From the NCBI GenBank assembly GCA_964195995.1, contig CAXMQS010000036.1:102749-166748 (forward strand): 64,000 nt of DNA. Reading direction: 5' to 3'. Shown here piece by piece: positions 9,976-18,260 of the stretch. The translations under genes and the position numbers were made by a program. Numbering within the stretch: position 1 is the first letter of the stretch; every line of letters starts with the position of its first letter. The notes beneath the pieces were generated by a model that did not search any database, was not told the origin of the DNA, and worked only from the letters and a program-made list of their open reading frames with translations. Source of the DNA: CAXMQS01 sp964195995. Its GTDB lineage: Bacteria; Actinomycetota; Acidimicrobiia; Spongiisociales; JAOTWH01.

Positions 9976-10077
9976 CCCGTGCGAGCCTCCGCCCGACTTC
10001 TGTGGTGGCATGCCGCACGGCTGGCGATGGAGCTAAAGGCACACCGACCGTAAGTGGCAGCCGGTAGCCTCGCTGCC

Positions 10078-11115
10078 ATGTCCGAGCCGCTACAGATTCT
10101 CGATCCGTTGGGGAGCCTTGTCGGTGATGCCCCTATGGACCTGGAGGAAACCCGTCGCCTCTACCGGGCCCTCGTTGCCGCGCGGATCTACGACCACAAG
10201 GCCTCTGCGTTGCAGCGTCAGGGCCGGCTGGCTACCTACTCGCCTTTCGAGGGGCAGGAGGCCGCGCAGATCGGGAGTGCCGCGGCGCTGCGGCCGGACG
10301 ACTGGCTGGTCGGCACTTATCGGGACGCCGCGGCGATGCAGTTCCAGGGCTACCCGTGGGTGAACCTCTTCCTCGGCCGCACCGGCCATGAGAGTGGGGG
10401 AGCGACGCCGGACGGAGTCAACGTGCTGCCACCGTCGATAACGGTCGGCGCCCAGATGATCCACGCGGTCGGCCTGGCGTGGGCGGAGCGAATCAAGGGC
10501 AGCGATCGCATCGCCTTGACGTACTTCGGCGACGGCGCCACTTCCGAGGGCGACTTCCACGAGGCGATGAACTTCGCCGGCGTCTATGCAACGGCGACCG
10601 TGTTCCTCTGCCAGAACAACGGCTTTGCCATCTCGTTGAGTCGGGAGAAGCAGACCGCAGCAGAAACCATCGCCTCCAAGGGAGTCGGTTACGGTGTTCC
10701 GGGACTGCAGGTGGACGGCAACGACCTGTTCGCCGTCTACCAGGCGACCAGCGACGCGGTGGCGAGAGCGCGTCGTGGCGAGGGGCCGACCCTGATCGAG
10801 GCGCTCACCTATCGGATCGGCCCCCACACCACCAGCGATGATCCCGGCCGCTATCGCGATGAAGCGCAGGTGGCGAAGTGGCAGGAGCGCGACCCGTTGC
10901 AGCGAGTGCGGCTCTATCTGGAGAACAACGACGCCTGGGATGTCGAGTGGCAAACGCTGATCGAGGAAGAAGAGGGCGCTGTGATCGAGCAGGCGGTTGC
11001 CGAGGCCGAGGCTGCAGATCCTCTGTCTCCCGGTGAGATGTTCGGCGCCATGTTCGCCGAGCCGACGGCACCCCTGCTCAGCCAACAGGCAATGCTGGAG
11101 AGGGACGGGCCGTGA
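10078..11115 (+). CDS. Pyruvate/branched-chain 2-oxo acid dehydrogenase E1 alpha subunit
   Basis: The thiamine-diphosphate binding subunit of a 2-oxo acid dehydrogenase complex. The 345 residues contain the TPP/Mg motif GDGATSEGDFHEAMNFA...NN near residue 150 and HTTSDDPGRY in the phosphorylation-loop region. Pyruvate and branched-chain versions are hard to separate; both fit. The TAGCCT hexamer at 10065-10070 lies seven bases before the ATG with no SD site (leaderless). The next gene, E1 beta, overlaps by four bases and E2 follows, so this is an operon without its own E3. Confidence 0.92.
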   Translation: MSEPLQILDPLGSLVGDAPMDLEETRRLYRALVAARIYDHKASALQRQGRLATYSPFEGQEAAQIGSAAALRPDDWLVGTYRDAAAMQFQGYPWVNLFLGRTGHESGGATPDGVNVLPPSITVGAQMIHAVGLAWAERIKGSDRIALTYFGDGATSEGDFHEAMNFAGVYATATVFLCQNNGFAISLSREKQTAAETIASKGVGYGVPGLQVDGNDLFAVYQATSDAVARARRGEGPTLIEALTYRIGPHTTSDDPGRYRDEAQVAKWQERDPLQRVRLYLENNDAWDVEWQTLIEEEEGAVIEQAVAEAEAADPLSPGEMFGAMFAEPTAPLLSQQAMLERDGP

Positions 11116-12089
11116 GCGAGCTCAACCTGGCGATGGCCATCAATGCAGCTCTGGCGGAAGCCCTCGGCGCCGACGACAGCGTTGTTCTGCTTGGCGAGGA
11201 CATCGGGACAACCGGTGGAGTGTTCCGTGTCACAGACGGCCTTGCTGCCAAGTATGGGGCTGACCGAGTCGTCGACACCCCGGTAGCCGAGTCCGGGATC
11301 GTCGGCGCCGCGTTTGGGATGGCGGTCGCCGGGCTGCGACCGATAGTCGAGATCCAGTTCATGGGGTTCTCCTACCCGGCGTTCGACCAACTCATCAGTC
11401 ACGTGTCGCGTATCAGGAACCGATCACAGCACCGATTCACGGCGTCGTTGGTGGTTCGCATCCCGTATGGGGGTGGCATCGGCGCTGCCGAGCACCACTC
11501 CGAATCCACCGAAGCGATCTACGCCCACACTCCCGGCCTCAAGCTGGTCGTCCCGTCGCGGCCGAGCGATGCCAAAGGGTTGTTGGCAGCGGCTATCGCC
11601 GATCCCGATCCCGTGGTGTTCCTCGAACCCATTCGCCTCTATCGATCGATCAAGGAGGAGGTGCCGTCTGAGCCCTACGAGGTGCCCATCGGTTCGGCAG
11701 CTGTGGAGCGGCCCGGCACCGACCTGACCCTCATATCTTGGGGAGCCATGATGCGCGAGGTGCGAGAGGCTGCAGATCAACTCGAGGTCGATGGCCTTGC
11801 ACCGGAGGTCATCGACCTTCGCTCCCTGGTTCCCCTTGACGCTGAGACCATTGTCGAGTCGGTTGCCAAGACCGGCCGAGCCGTAGTCGTGCAGGAGGCA
11901 CCGCGCACCGGCGGCTTTGCCTCCGAGGTGGCAGCGCTTATTGGGGAACGAGCCCTGTACTCCTTGGCCGCGCCCGTCGAGCGTGTCACCGGTTGGGACA
12001 CCGTCGTGCCTCTTCGTCGCACGGAACACAACTACATCCCCTCGGTCGAGCGCGTGCTGACGGCGGCGCGCCGGGTGCTGAGCGCCTGA
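11112..12089 (+). CDS. 2-oxo acid dehydrogenase E1 beta subunit
   Basis: A transketolase-like subunit that pairs with E1 alpha to form the decarboxylase active site. The 325 residues show LGEDIG near 29, FMGFSYPAFDQ near 84 and the C-terminal transketolase domain with IDLRSLVPLD near 235 and QEAPRTGG. The GTG start overlaps the E1 alpha stop (GTGA), and its own stop overlaps the E2 start (TGATG), so the three subunits are translationally coupled. Confidence 0.93.
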   Translation: MSELNLAMAINAALAEALGADDSVVLLGEDIGTTGGVFRVTDGLAAKYGADRVVDTPVAESGIVGAAFGMAVAGLRPIVEIQFMGFSYPAFDQLISHVSRIRNRSQHRFTASLVVRIPYGGGIGAAEHHSESTEAIYAHTPGLKLVVPSRPSDAKGLLAAAIADPDPVVFLEPIRLYRSIKEEVPSEPYEVPIGSAAVERPGTDLTLISWGAMMREVREAADQLEVDGLAPEVIDLRSLVPLDAETIVESVAKTGRAVVVQEAPRTGGFASEVAALIGERALYSLAAPVERVTGWDTVVPLRRTEHNYIPSVERVLTAARRVLSA

Positions 12090-13177
12090 TGGCCACCGAG
12101 TTTCTGCTACCCGACATCGGCGAGGGCCTCACCGAGGCAACGGTCGTCGAGTGGTTGGCCATCGTCGGCGAGGAACTCACGCTCGACGGGCCCATGGTCG
12201 AGATGGAGACGGACAAGGCCGTCACCGAGATCCCGGCTCCGGTCGCCGGCGTTTTGTTGCATCAGGGAGCCGCCGAGGGCGAGACGCTCGAGGTAGGGCA
12301 GGTGTTGGCCGTCATCGGCTCGGTCGGTGAGTCGTGGGAGCCGTCGGCGCCCGCCGCTCCGGAGGCCGCCGCTCCCATCGTCGGGACCCTGCAAGAGGCT
12401 TCGTCCACCGCCGGGCAGGCCCTGCCGGCGGTTCGCAAGCTGGCAGCGGAGCTGGGAGTCGACCTGGCAGCGGTGACTGGGTCCGGCCCCGGTGGTCGGA
12501 TCACGGCAGCGGACGTCGAGTCGGCGACGGGGGGGAGTGCCGAGCGCATCGCCCTCTCGACAACACGGCGCGCCATCGCCGACAACCTCACCAGGTCGTG
12601 GCGAGAGATACCCCATGTGACCACCTACGGAGAGGCGGACGCAGCGTCGCTGTTGGCCGCCCGCAAGGAATCTGGCCAGCCTCTCGAGGCCCATCTGATC
12701 GCCGCCGTCACCCCGTTGCTGGCCGAGTTCGGCGACTTCAACTCATCCTTCGTCGGCGACGCGATCCTCCGTCGAACCAACTACGACGTCGGTTTCGCCG
12801 TCGACACGCCAGAGGGCCTGATGGTCGCCGTTATTAAGGGCGCTGACTCCATGACGATCGCGGAGCTCGGGCAGGAGGTGTCGCGGCTTGCCACCGCTGC
12901 CAAGGAGCGTTCGGCAACGGTCGACGAGCTTCGAGGCCAGACCTTCACCATCTCGAACATCGGTGCCGTCGGCGGTCGCTACGGGACGCCCATAGTCCCC
13001 TACGGGACGACGGCCATCCTCTCGGTTGGTCGCGCCGACCCCACGGCAGGCGTCGTCGACGGCCGGCTGGCCGTGGTGCAGCCCTTCCCGCTCTCGTTGT
13101 CCTACGACCACCGCGTCATCGACGGTGCCAAGGGAAGGGCTTTCCTCGCCGCGGTCATCGCTGCCATAGAGGCGTGA
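12089..13177 (+). CDS. Dihydrolipoamide acyltransferase (E2)
   Basis: The core acyltransferase of the oxo-acid dehydrogenase complex. In order: one lipoyl domain with the lipoylated Lys in METDKAV (near residue 40), an Ala/Pro-rich linker, the peripheral subunit-binding domain (about 111-150, VRKLAAELGVDL), and the catalytic domain ending with SYDHRVIDGAKG, which supplies the His and Asp. At 362 residues it is shorter than most E2 proteins because it has a single lipoyl domain and short linkers. It is the last gene of the operon; E3 is not in this window. Confidence 0.93.
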   Translation: MATEFLLPDIGEGLTEATVVEWLAIVGEELTLDGPMVEMETDKAVTEIPAPVAGVLLHQGAAEGETLEVGQVLAVIGSVGESWEPSAPAAPEAAAPIVGTLQEASSTAGQALPAVRKLAAELGVDLAAVTGSGPGGRITAADVESATGGSAERIALSTTRRAIADNLTRSWREIPHVTTYGEADAASLLAARKESGQPLEAHLIAAVTPLLAEFGDFNSSFVGDAILRRTNYDVGFAVDTPEGLMVAVIKGADSMTIAELGQEVSRLATAAKERSATVDELRGQTFTISNIGAVGGRYGTPIVPYGTTAILSVGRADPTAGVVDGRLAVVQPFPLSLSYDHRVIDGAKGRAFLAAVIAAIEA

Positions 13178-13245
13178 GCGACTACCGCGTTCATCTGTGA
13201 GTGACCCCGAGGACGGGCAGCGCATACCCGTACACTTCGTCGCTG

Positions 13246-14550
13246 ATGAACCCCACCGTCCACCTAACGACGCTCGGCTGCGCCAAGAACCAGGTCGACT
13301 CCGACAAGCTCACGGCCATGCTTGCCGAGGCCGGCTACGACATGTCGGCTGATGCAGAGACAGCCGATGTCGTCATGGTGAACACATGCGCCTTCATCGA
13401 GGCTGCTCGCCAGGAATCGATCGACACCATCCTGGCTGCCTCCGACACCAAGAGAGACAACGCCAAGCTCGTCGTCCTCGGCTGCATGGCCCAGCGCTAC
13501 GAGACCGAGCTGGCGGCCGCGCTGCCCGAGGCAGACGCCGTTGTCGGGCTGGAGCGTTACGGCGAGCTCGTAGAGCGCCTCGACGACATGACGGACTGGC
13601 AGCCCATCCGCCTCGCCTCGTCGAAGATGGACATCCTCTACGAGACCAAGCGTCCTGCTCCAACAACCCCATACGCCTACGTCAAGGTGGCCGAGGGCTG
13701 CGACAAGCCGTGCACCTTCTGCGCCATCCCACTGTTCCGTGGCAAGCAGCGATCGCGGGCGCCGGTCAACATCCGCGATGAGATCGCCGACCTGGCGCAA
13801 GGCGGCGTTGGCGAGGTCGTGCTCGTTGCCCAAGACCTTGCTGCATACGGTCGCGACATCGACGCCCCGGGCGGCATCGTCGATCTGCTGCGCTTCGTCT
13901 CCGACGTCGACGGCCTGCAGCGGCTGCGGCTTCTCTACCTCTATCCCAAGGAGATCCGGCCGGGCCTCATCGAGGAAATGACGACCAACCCCATCGTGGT
14001 CCCGTACTTCGATCTCAGCCTGCAGCACGTTGCGCCGGAGCTGCTCAGGGCCATGAAACGCCCCGGAGACGGCGATCGTCATCGCCAGCTCATCGGTGAC
14101 ATCCGGGCGGCGTCGCCAGAAGCCGGACTCAGGTCCAGCTTCATCGTTGGTTTCCCCGGCGAGACCGACGCCGATGTCGAGGCCCTCGCCGACTTCCTCG
14201 TCGATGTGCAGCTGGATTGGGCCGGATTCTTCCCGTACTCGGCCGAGGAAGGGACTCCTGCCGCCGAGCTGCCGGGCCAGCTGCCTGCGGACACCATCGC
14301 GGAACGAGCCCGCCACCTCTCGGCCATCCAGGACGACATCACCGCCAGCCGTAACGCAGCTCAGGTCGGAAAGCGCCTGGAGGTTCTCATCGACCAGGTT
14401 GAGGATGATGTTCCCGTCGGCCGCAGTTATCGCGAGGCTCCCGAGATCGACGGAGTAATCGTGCTCGATGGTGGGTCACCGGGGGAGTGGGTCGACGTCG
14501 AGATCACTGCTTCGTACGCGGTTGACCTGGCGGGCAGCGTTCTGCGGTGA
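13246..14550 (+). CDS. rimO: Ribosomal protein S12 methylthiotransferase
   Basis: A radical-SAM enzyme that methylthiolates an Asp of ribosomal protein S12. The 434 residues contain the N-terminal MTTase domain (GCAKNQVDSD, then NTCAFIEAA and GCMAQRY with its cluster-binding Cys), the radical-SAM motif CDKPCTFC near residue 150 and a C-terminal TRAM domain. GCAKNQVDSD and the sequence pattern identify RimO rather than MiaB, which is a separate gene at 19775. A TACACT hexamer at 13231-13236 precedes the ATG without an SD site. Confidence 0.95.
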   Translation: MNPTVHLTTLGCAKNQVDSDKLTAMLAEAGYDMSADAETADVVMVNTCAFIEAARQESIDTILAASDTKRDNAKLVVLGCMAQRYETELAAALPEADAVVGLERYGELVERLDDMTDWQPIRLASSKMDILYETKRPAPTTPYAYVKVAEGCDKPCTFCAIPLFRGKQRSRAPVNIRDEIADLAQGGVGEVVLVAQDLAAYGRDIDAPGGIVDLLRFVSDVDGLQRLRLLYLYPKEIRPGLIEEMTTNPIVVPYFDLSLQHVAPELLRAMKRPGDGDRHRQLIGDIRAASPEAGLRSSFIVGFPGETDADVEALADFLVDVQLDWAGFFPYSAEEGTPAAELPGQLPADTIAERARHLSAIQDDITASRNAAQVGKRLEVLIDQVEDDVPVGRSYREAPEIDGVIVLDGGSPGEWVDVEITASYAVDLAGSVLR

Positions 14551-15785
14551 TCGTCGAGGTCATCGCCATCGGCACCGAGCTACTGCTCGGCCAGATCATC
14601 AACTCAAACGCCGCCGCCATCGGTGCCAGGCTGGCCGAGGTCGGGCTCACCCATTACCGCCAGACGGTCGTTGGCGACAACCTCGATCGGGTGGCCGCTG
14701 CGATCGTTGATGCCATGGACCGAGCCGACGCCGTGATCATCACCGGCGGCCTCGGGCCGACTCAAGACGACCTCACCCGCGAGGCCATCTGCGCGGCCAC
14801 CGGCCTTTCCATGGAGTTCGACGAGGGGCACGCCAAGGCTCTCGCCGAGATGTTCGCGGCACGAGGACGCGAGATGCCCGAGTCGAACCTGCGCCAGGCG
14901 CAGTACCCCCATGGCGCCGAGCTGATCCCCAACCACAAAGGGACCGCACCGGGACTGGCCCTGCGCCACGCCGACACCCTCATCTTCGCGTTGCCGGGAG
15001 TGCCTGTGGAGCTCTATCCCATGCTCGACGACACCGTCATGCCGCAGCTGCGTGGCGACGGGGTGGTCCATAGCCGTCTCCTCCGCACGTATGGGGAGTC
15101 GGAGTCGAAGCTGGCAGACCTGCTCGGCGACCTCTACGACGAACACCGCAACCCGACGCTGGCGTTCCTGGCGTCGGGAGGAGAGATCAAACTGCGGCTG
15201 ACGGCCTCCGCAGCCAGCGAGGCCGAGGCGTCCGCCCTCATCCAGCCTGTCGAGGACGAGATCCGAAGGCGCCTCGGTGACCTGGTGTTCGGAGCAGACG
15301 ACGACACGGTGGAGCGGCTGCTATTCGACATGCTCTCGGAGCATGGCTGGACCATGGGTACCGCCGAGTCGGCAACGGGCGGCCGTGTGGCGGCGGCGAT
15401 CACCGCAGTGTCCGGCGCCTCGGCCGTCTTCAGGGGCTCGATCGTCGCCTACGCCACAGATCTCAAGGCGTCGTTGCTGGACGTTCCTGCGGAGGACCTG
15501 AAGCCCGACACCATTGTCAGCATCGAGACCGCCGCTGCGATGGCGGAGGGGGCCGCCGCCACCCTCGGCGTCGACGTTGCCATCGCCGTTACCGGGTCGG
15601 CGGGTCCCGAGCCCCGGGGCCAACCGGTCGGCACCATGGCGATCGCCGTTCGTACACCCGAGCGAACTCTCACGCGGATCCTGAAGATGCCGGGAGACCG
15701 CGAGCGCATCCTCACCTACACGACCACGGCCGCTCTTCACCTGGCGCGCGCCGTCCTTGCCGGAGACCAGACCTCGCAGCCATGA
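14547..15785 (+). CDS. cinA: CinA family protein (nicotinamide-nucleotide amidohydrolase/ADP-ribose pyrophosphatase)
   Basis: A 412-residue CinA with an N-terminal MoCF-like COG1058 pyrophosphatase domain (GTELLLGQIINSN; GGLGPTQDD) and a C-terminal PncC amidohydrolase domain (TAESATGGRVAAAIT; VTGSAGP). It salvages damaged or used pyridine nucleotides. The GTG start overlaps the rimO stop by four bases and its stop overlaps the thpR start, so the three genes form one unit. The cinA-recA proximity seen in many bacteria is kept here. Confidence 0.94.
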   Translation: MIVEVIAIGTELLLGQIINSNAAAIGARLAEVGLTHYRQTVVGDNLDRVAAAIVDAMDRADAVIITGGLGPTQDDLTREAICAATGLSMEFDEGHAKALAEMFAARGREMPESNLRQAQYPHGAELIPNHKGTAPGLALRHADTLIFALPGVPVELYPMLDDTVMPQLRGDGVVHSRLLRTYGESESKLADLLGDLYDEHRNPTLAFLASGGEIKLRLTASAASEAEASALIQPVEDEIRRRLGDLVFGADDDTVERLLFDMLSEHGWTMGTAESATGGRVAAAITAVSGASAVFRGSIVAYATDLKASLLDVPAEDLKPDTIVSIETAAAMAEGAAATLGVDVAIAVTGSAGPEPRGQPVGTMAIAVRTPERTLTRILKMPGDRERILTYTTTAALHLARAVLAGDQTSQP

Positions 15786-16333
15786 GCCCCGACGACCCCA
15801 TGGGCCGCCTCTTCCTTGGCGTCGCCCTCACCGATGATGCCCGCGCGGCCATCGCAGCCCACCTGGGACCGATGTCGCCACTACCGGGACGGCCGGCCCC
15901 TCCGCACAACTGGCACATCACTCTGCGATTCCTCGGTCTGACGACCACGCTGCAGTACGAGCGCGTCCTCTCTGGGCTCGACGACCTTCCGCCGACCATG
16001 TCTCTCGATCTCAGCGTCTTCGGCACCTTCCCCAATCCGCAGCGAGCCAACGTGCTGTGGTTTGGCCTCGGGGTGCCCTCTCCCGAGTTAGAGGAGATGG
16101 CAGCCATGGCGGAAGAGTCGGCGGTGGCGGCGGGATTCTCTCCCGAGGAGCGGCCGTTCCATCCACATGTAACGCTGAGCCGTCTGCGGCCGCCCCACGA
16201 TCTAAGAGCCCTGATCGATTCCATTCCATACCTGCGCCTGCGGATGGAGGTGGATGCGATGACGGTCTTTCGTTCACGTAGCGAGCCGGGCGGGATGCGG
16301 TATGAGGCCATCGAGACCGTGACGCTCGGGTAG
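15782..16333 (+). CDS. thpR: RNA 2',3'-cyclic phosphodiesterase (2'-5' RNA ligase family)
   Basis: A 183-residue 2H phosphoesterase. The two catalytic HxT motifs are visible: HITLRFLG near residue 45 and HVTLSRLR near residue 127. These proteins hydrolyse 2',3'-cyclic phosphates on RNA ends. The ATG overlaps the cinA stop (ATGA), so it belongs to the rimO-cinA unit. Confidence 0.92.
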   Translation: MSPDDPMGRLFLGVALTDDARAAIAAHLGPMSPLPGRPAPPHNWHITLRFLGLTTTLQYERVLSGLDDLPPTMSLDLSVFGTFPNPQRANVLWFGLGVPSPELEEMAAMAEESAVAAGFSPEERPFHPHVTLSRLRPPHDLRALIDSIPYLRLRMEVDAMTVFRSRSEPGGMRYEAIETVTLG

Positions 16334-16342
16334 CCTCGCTGC

Positions 16343-16729
16343 ATGCAACACACACCCGCTGAGAACATCCCGTGGGCACCCGCCCCCTCCGAGCACTTCA
16401 CCGGCGAGGTCTGGTTCGGCCCGCTGTCCCACGCTTCGCCTGAAGGACTGAACGCACTCGCCGTCCACTTCTCCCCGGGGGCTCGCACCGATTGGCACAC
16501 CCACGCCGAGGGTCAGGTCCTGTACTGCGTCTCGGGCGCCGGCCTGGTAAGGCGCGACGACGGCGAGACGGCCGAGATGTCGCCTGGTGACGTCGTGTAC
16601 TCGGATCCGGGGGAGCGCCACTGGCATGGCGCCACCGCCATCTCCCACATGGTGCACCTGTCGTTGACGACCGGTGCCCCGACGGAGTGGTTCCCCGAGA
16701 AGGTGACCGACGAGCAGTACGGCGGCTGA
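16343..16729 (+). CDS. Small cupin-domain protein
   Basis: A 128-residue single cupin. Metal ligands of motif 1 are visible in DWHTHAEGQVLYCVSG (two His and a Glu-like position) and motif 2 in PGERHWHGA. Its substrate is unknown; similar short cupins are often annotated as carboxymuconolactone decarboxylase-associated or quercetinase-like. TAGCCT at 16331-16336 lies six bases before the ATG with no SD site, the same promoter layout as the E1 alpha gene. It lies 9 bases after thpR but probably has its own promoter. Confidence 0.85.
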   Translation: MQHTPAENIPWAPAPSEHFTGEVWFGPLSHASPEGLNALAVHFSPGARTDWHTHAEGQVLYCVSGAGLVRRDDGETAEMSPGDVVYSDPGERHWHGATAISHMVHLSLTTGAPTEWFPEKVTDEQYGG

Positions 16730-16797
16730 GCAGGGCCTGCGCCGCGTGGCGTTGTGAGGCCGCTGGGGCCCGCTCTCGGCTACGGAATCCTTGCAAT

Positions 16798-16811
16798 CGA
16801 ACACCTGTTCG
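16798..16811. promoter_or_regulatory. LexA (SOS) box upstream of recA
   Basis: CGAACACCTGTTCG is a perfect CGAAC-N4-GTTCG palindrome, the LexA operator of actinobacteria and Bacillus. It sits about 110 bases before recA, and lexA itself with three like sites is at 22.8-23.5 kb. Confidence 0.9.
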
Positions 16812-16923
16812 GGTACCTTCTTGGCAGTGCCGTGGTAGGATTACACCCTCGTAAGTTCATGGATGTAGTTTTGTCACAACCGACCTCTACGGTGCTGGGA
16901 CAGGCAGACAGGAAGGAATCCCC

Positions 16924-18060
16924 GTGGCTAAAGCCGGCAAAGCGACCGACAAGGTGACCGACAAGGTGACCGACAAGGGCGACGACAAGAGCCTCGACAT
17001 GGCCTTGACGCAGATCGAGCGCCAGTTCGGTAAGGGTGCCATCATGAGGCTCGGCGAGGGAGCGGTGCGCGACGTCGCTGCCATCCCGACGGGCGCCCTC
17101 TCGTTAGATCTAGCACTCGGCATCGGGGGAGTGCCCCGTGGCCGCATCGTTGAGATCTATGGTCCGGAGTCCTCGGGCAAGACAACGCTGGCGCTTCATG
17201 TCGTTGCCGAGGCACAGCGCAACGGGGGCAAGGCTGCGTTCATCGACGCCGAACACGCCCTCGATCCGGTTTACTCCAAGGCTCTTGGGGTCGATGTCGA
17301 TGAGCTCCTCATCTCCCAGCCCGACACGGGCGAGCAGGCACTCGAGATCGTCGACATGCTCATCCGTTCCGGTGCCCTAGATGTCATCGTGATCGACTCG
17401 GTGGCGGCACTCGTCCCCCGTGCCGAGATCGAAGGGGAGATGGGTCAGTCCCATGTCGGGCTCCAGGCCCGCCTGATGTCGCAGGCGCTGCGCAAGTTGG
17501 CCGGCACCATCAATCGTTCAGACACCACTGCCATCTTCATCAACCAGTTGCGAGAGAAGATCGGTGTGATGTTCGGCAGCCCCGAGACCACACCCGGCGG
17601 CCGTGCCCTGAAGTTCTACGCCAGCACCCGCATCGACATTCGACGCATCGAGTCCATCAAGGAGGGCGACGTCATCGTCGGTAACCGGGTGAAGGCCAAG
17701 ATCGCCAAGAACAAGGTGGCGCCACCGTTCCGCATCGCCGAGTTCGACATCATGTTCGGAGAAGGTATTTCCCGTGAAGGCAGCTTGCTCGATGTTGCCG
17801 TCGAGCAGGGCATCGTCCTCAAGTCCGGTGCCTGGTACACCTACGACGGCGACCAGCTCGGGCAAGGCCGGGAGAAGTCGAAGCGCTTCTTGAGGGAGAA
17901 CCCCGAGATCGCCGTACAGCTCCAGGCCAAGGTCCTGGAAGCTGTTGGCCTTCTCGACACCCCCGCTGACGAAAAGCCCGATGGTGAAGCCCTCGATGTT
18001 GATGAGGTGGTGCCGGCCGAGGTCGCGGTCGTCGATGAGAACGTCGAGGAAGACGCCTAG
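16924..18060 (+). CDS. recA: Recombinase A
   Basis: The 378-residue strand-exchange protein and LexA co-protease. Walker A GPESSGKTT is near residue 80, and the MAW motif, IDSVAALVPRAEIEGE and the L2 loop region (FINQLREKIGVMFGSPETTPGG) are intact; there is no intein. The N-terminus is unusual: a Lys/Asp-rich stretch with three near-identical KVTDKVTD-type units comes before the usual DKSLDMAL. The start is GTG 16924 behind an AAGGA site. An SOS box lies upstream. recX is absent downstream; a terminator hairpin follows instead. Confidence 0.97.
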   Translation: MAKAGKATDKVTDKVTDKGDDKSLDMALTQIERQFGKGAIMRLGEGAVRDVAAIPTGALSLDLALGIGGVPRGRIVEIYGPESSGKTTLALHVVAEAQRNGGKAAFIDAEHALDPVYSKALGVDVDELLISQPDTGEQALEIVDMLIRSGALDVIVIDSVAALVPRAEIEGEMGQSHVGLQARLMSQALRKLAGTINRSDTTAIFINQLREKIGVMFGSPETTPGGRALKFYASTRIDIRRIESIKEGDVIVGNRVKAKIAKNKVAPPFRIAEFDIMFGEGISREGSLLDVAVEQGIVLKSGAWYTYDGDQLGQGREKSKRFLRENPEIAVQLQAKVLEAVGLLDTPADEKPDGEALDVDEVVPAEVAVVDENVEEDA

Positions 18061-18178
18061 ACCCAGGCCGAGCAGCCTCGGGAAACTGCCCGATGGTGTA
18101 ACATCGTCGTAACACACACTTGTGAAACCAAAAACTTTGAAACCACAACCAACAAGAGCAGCTGAAGGCGAGGCCTTC

Positions 18179-18204
18179 CACCGGTAGATAGCACCGGTGT
18201 TTTT
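18179..18204 (+). terminator. Rho-independent terminator after recA
   Basis: Stem CACCGGT/ACCGGTG with a 7-base loop, followed directly by TTTTT. A second short stem (GAAGGC/GCCTTC) lies just upstream at about 18163. It separates recA from the RNase Y gene. Confidence 0.75.
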
Positions 18205-18260
18205 CGTGTGTGTGCCGAGCAGAGAGCTCGGCACGCTCGCGTTGGCAGATTGGGGTCTGC

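Noticed and set aside
16754..16957. 67-codon frame between the cupin gene and recA
   Set aside because: It overlaps the recA promoter, SOS box and start, has no ribosome site and no protein-like pattern.
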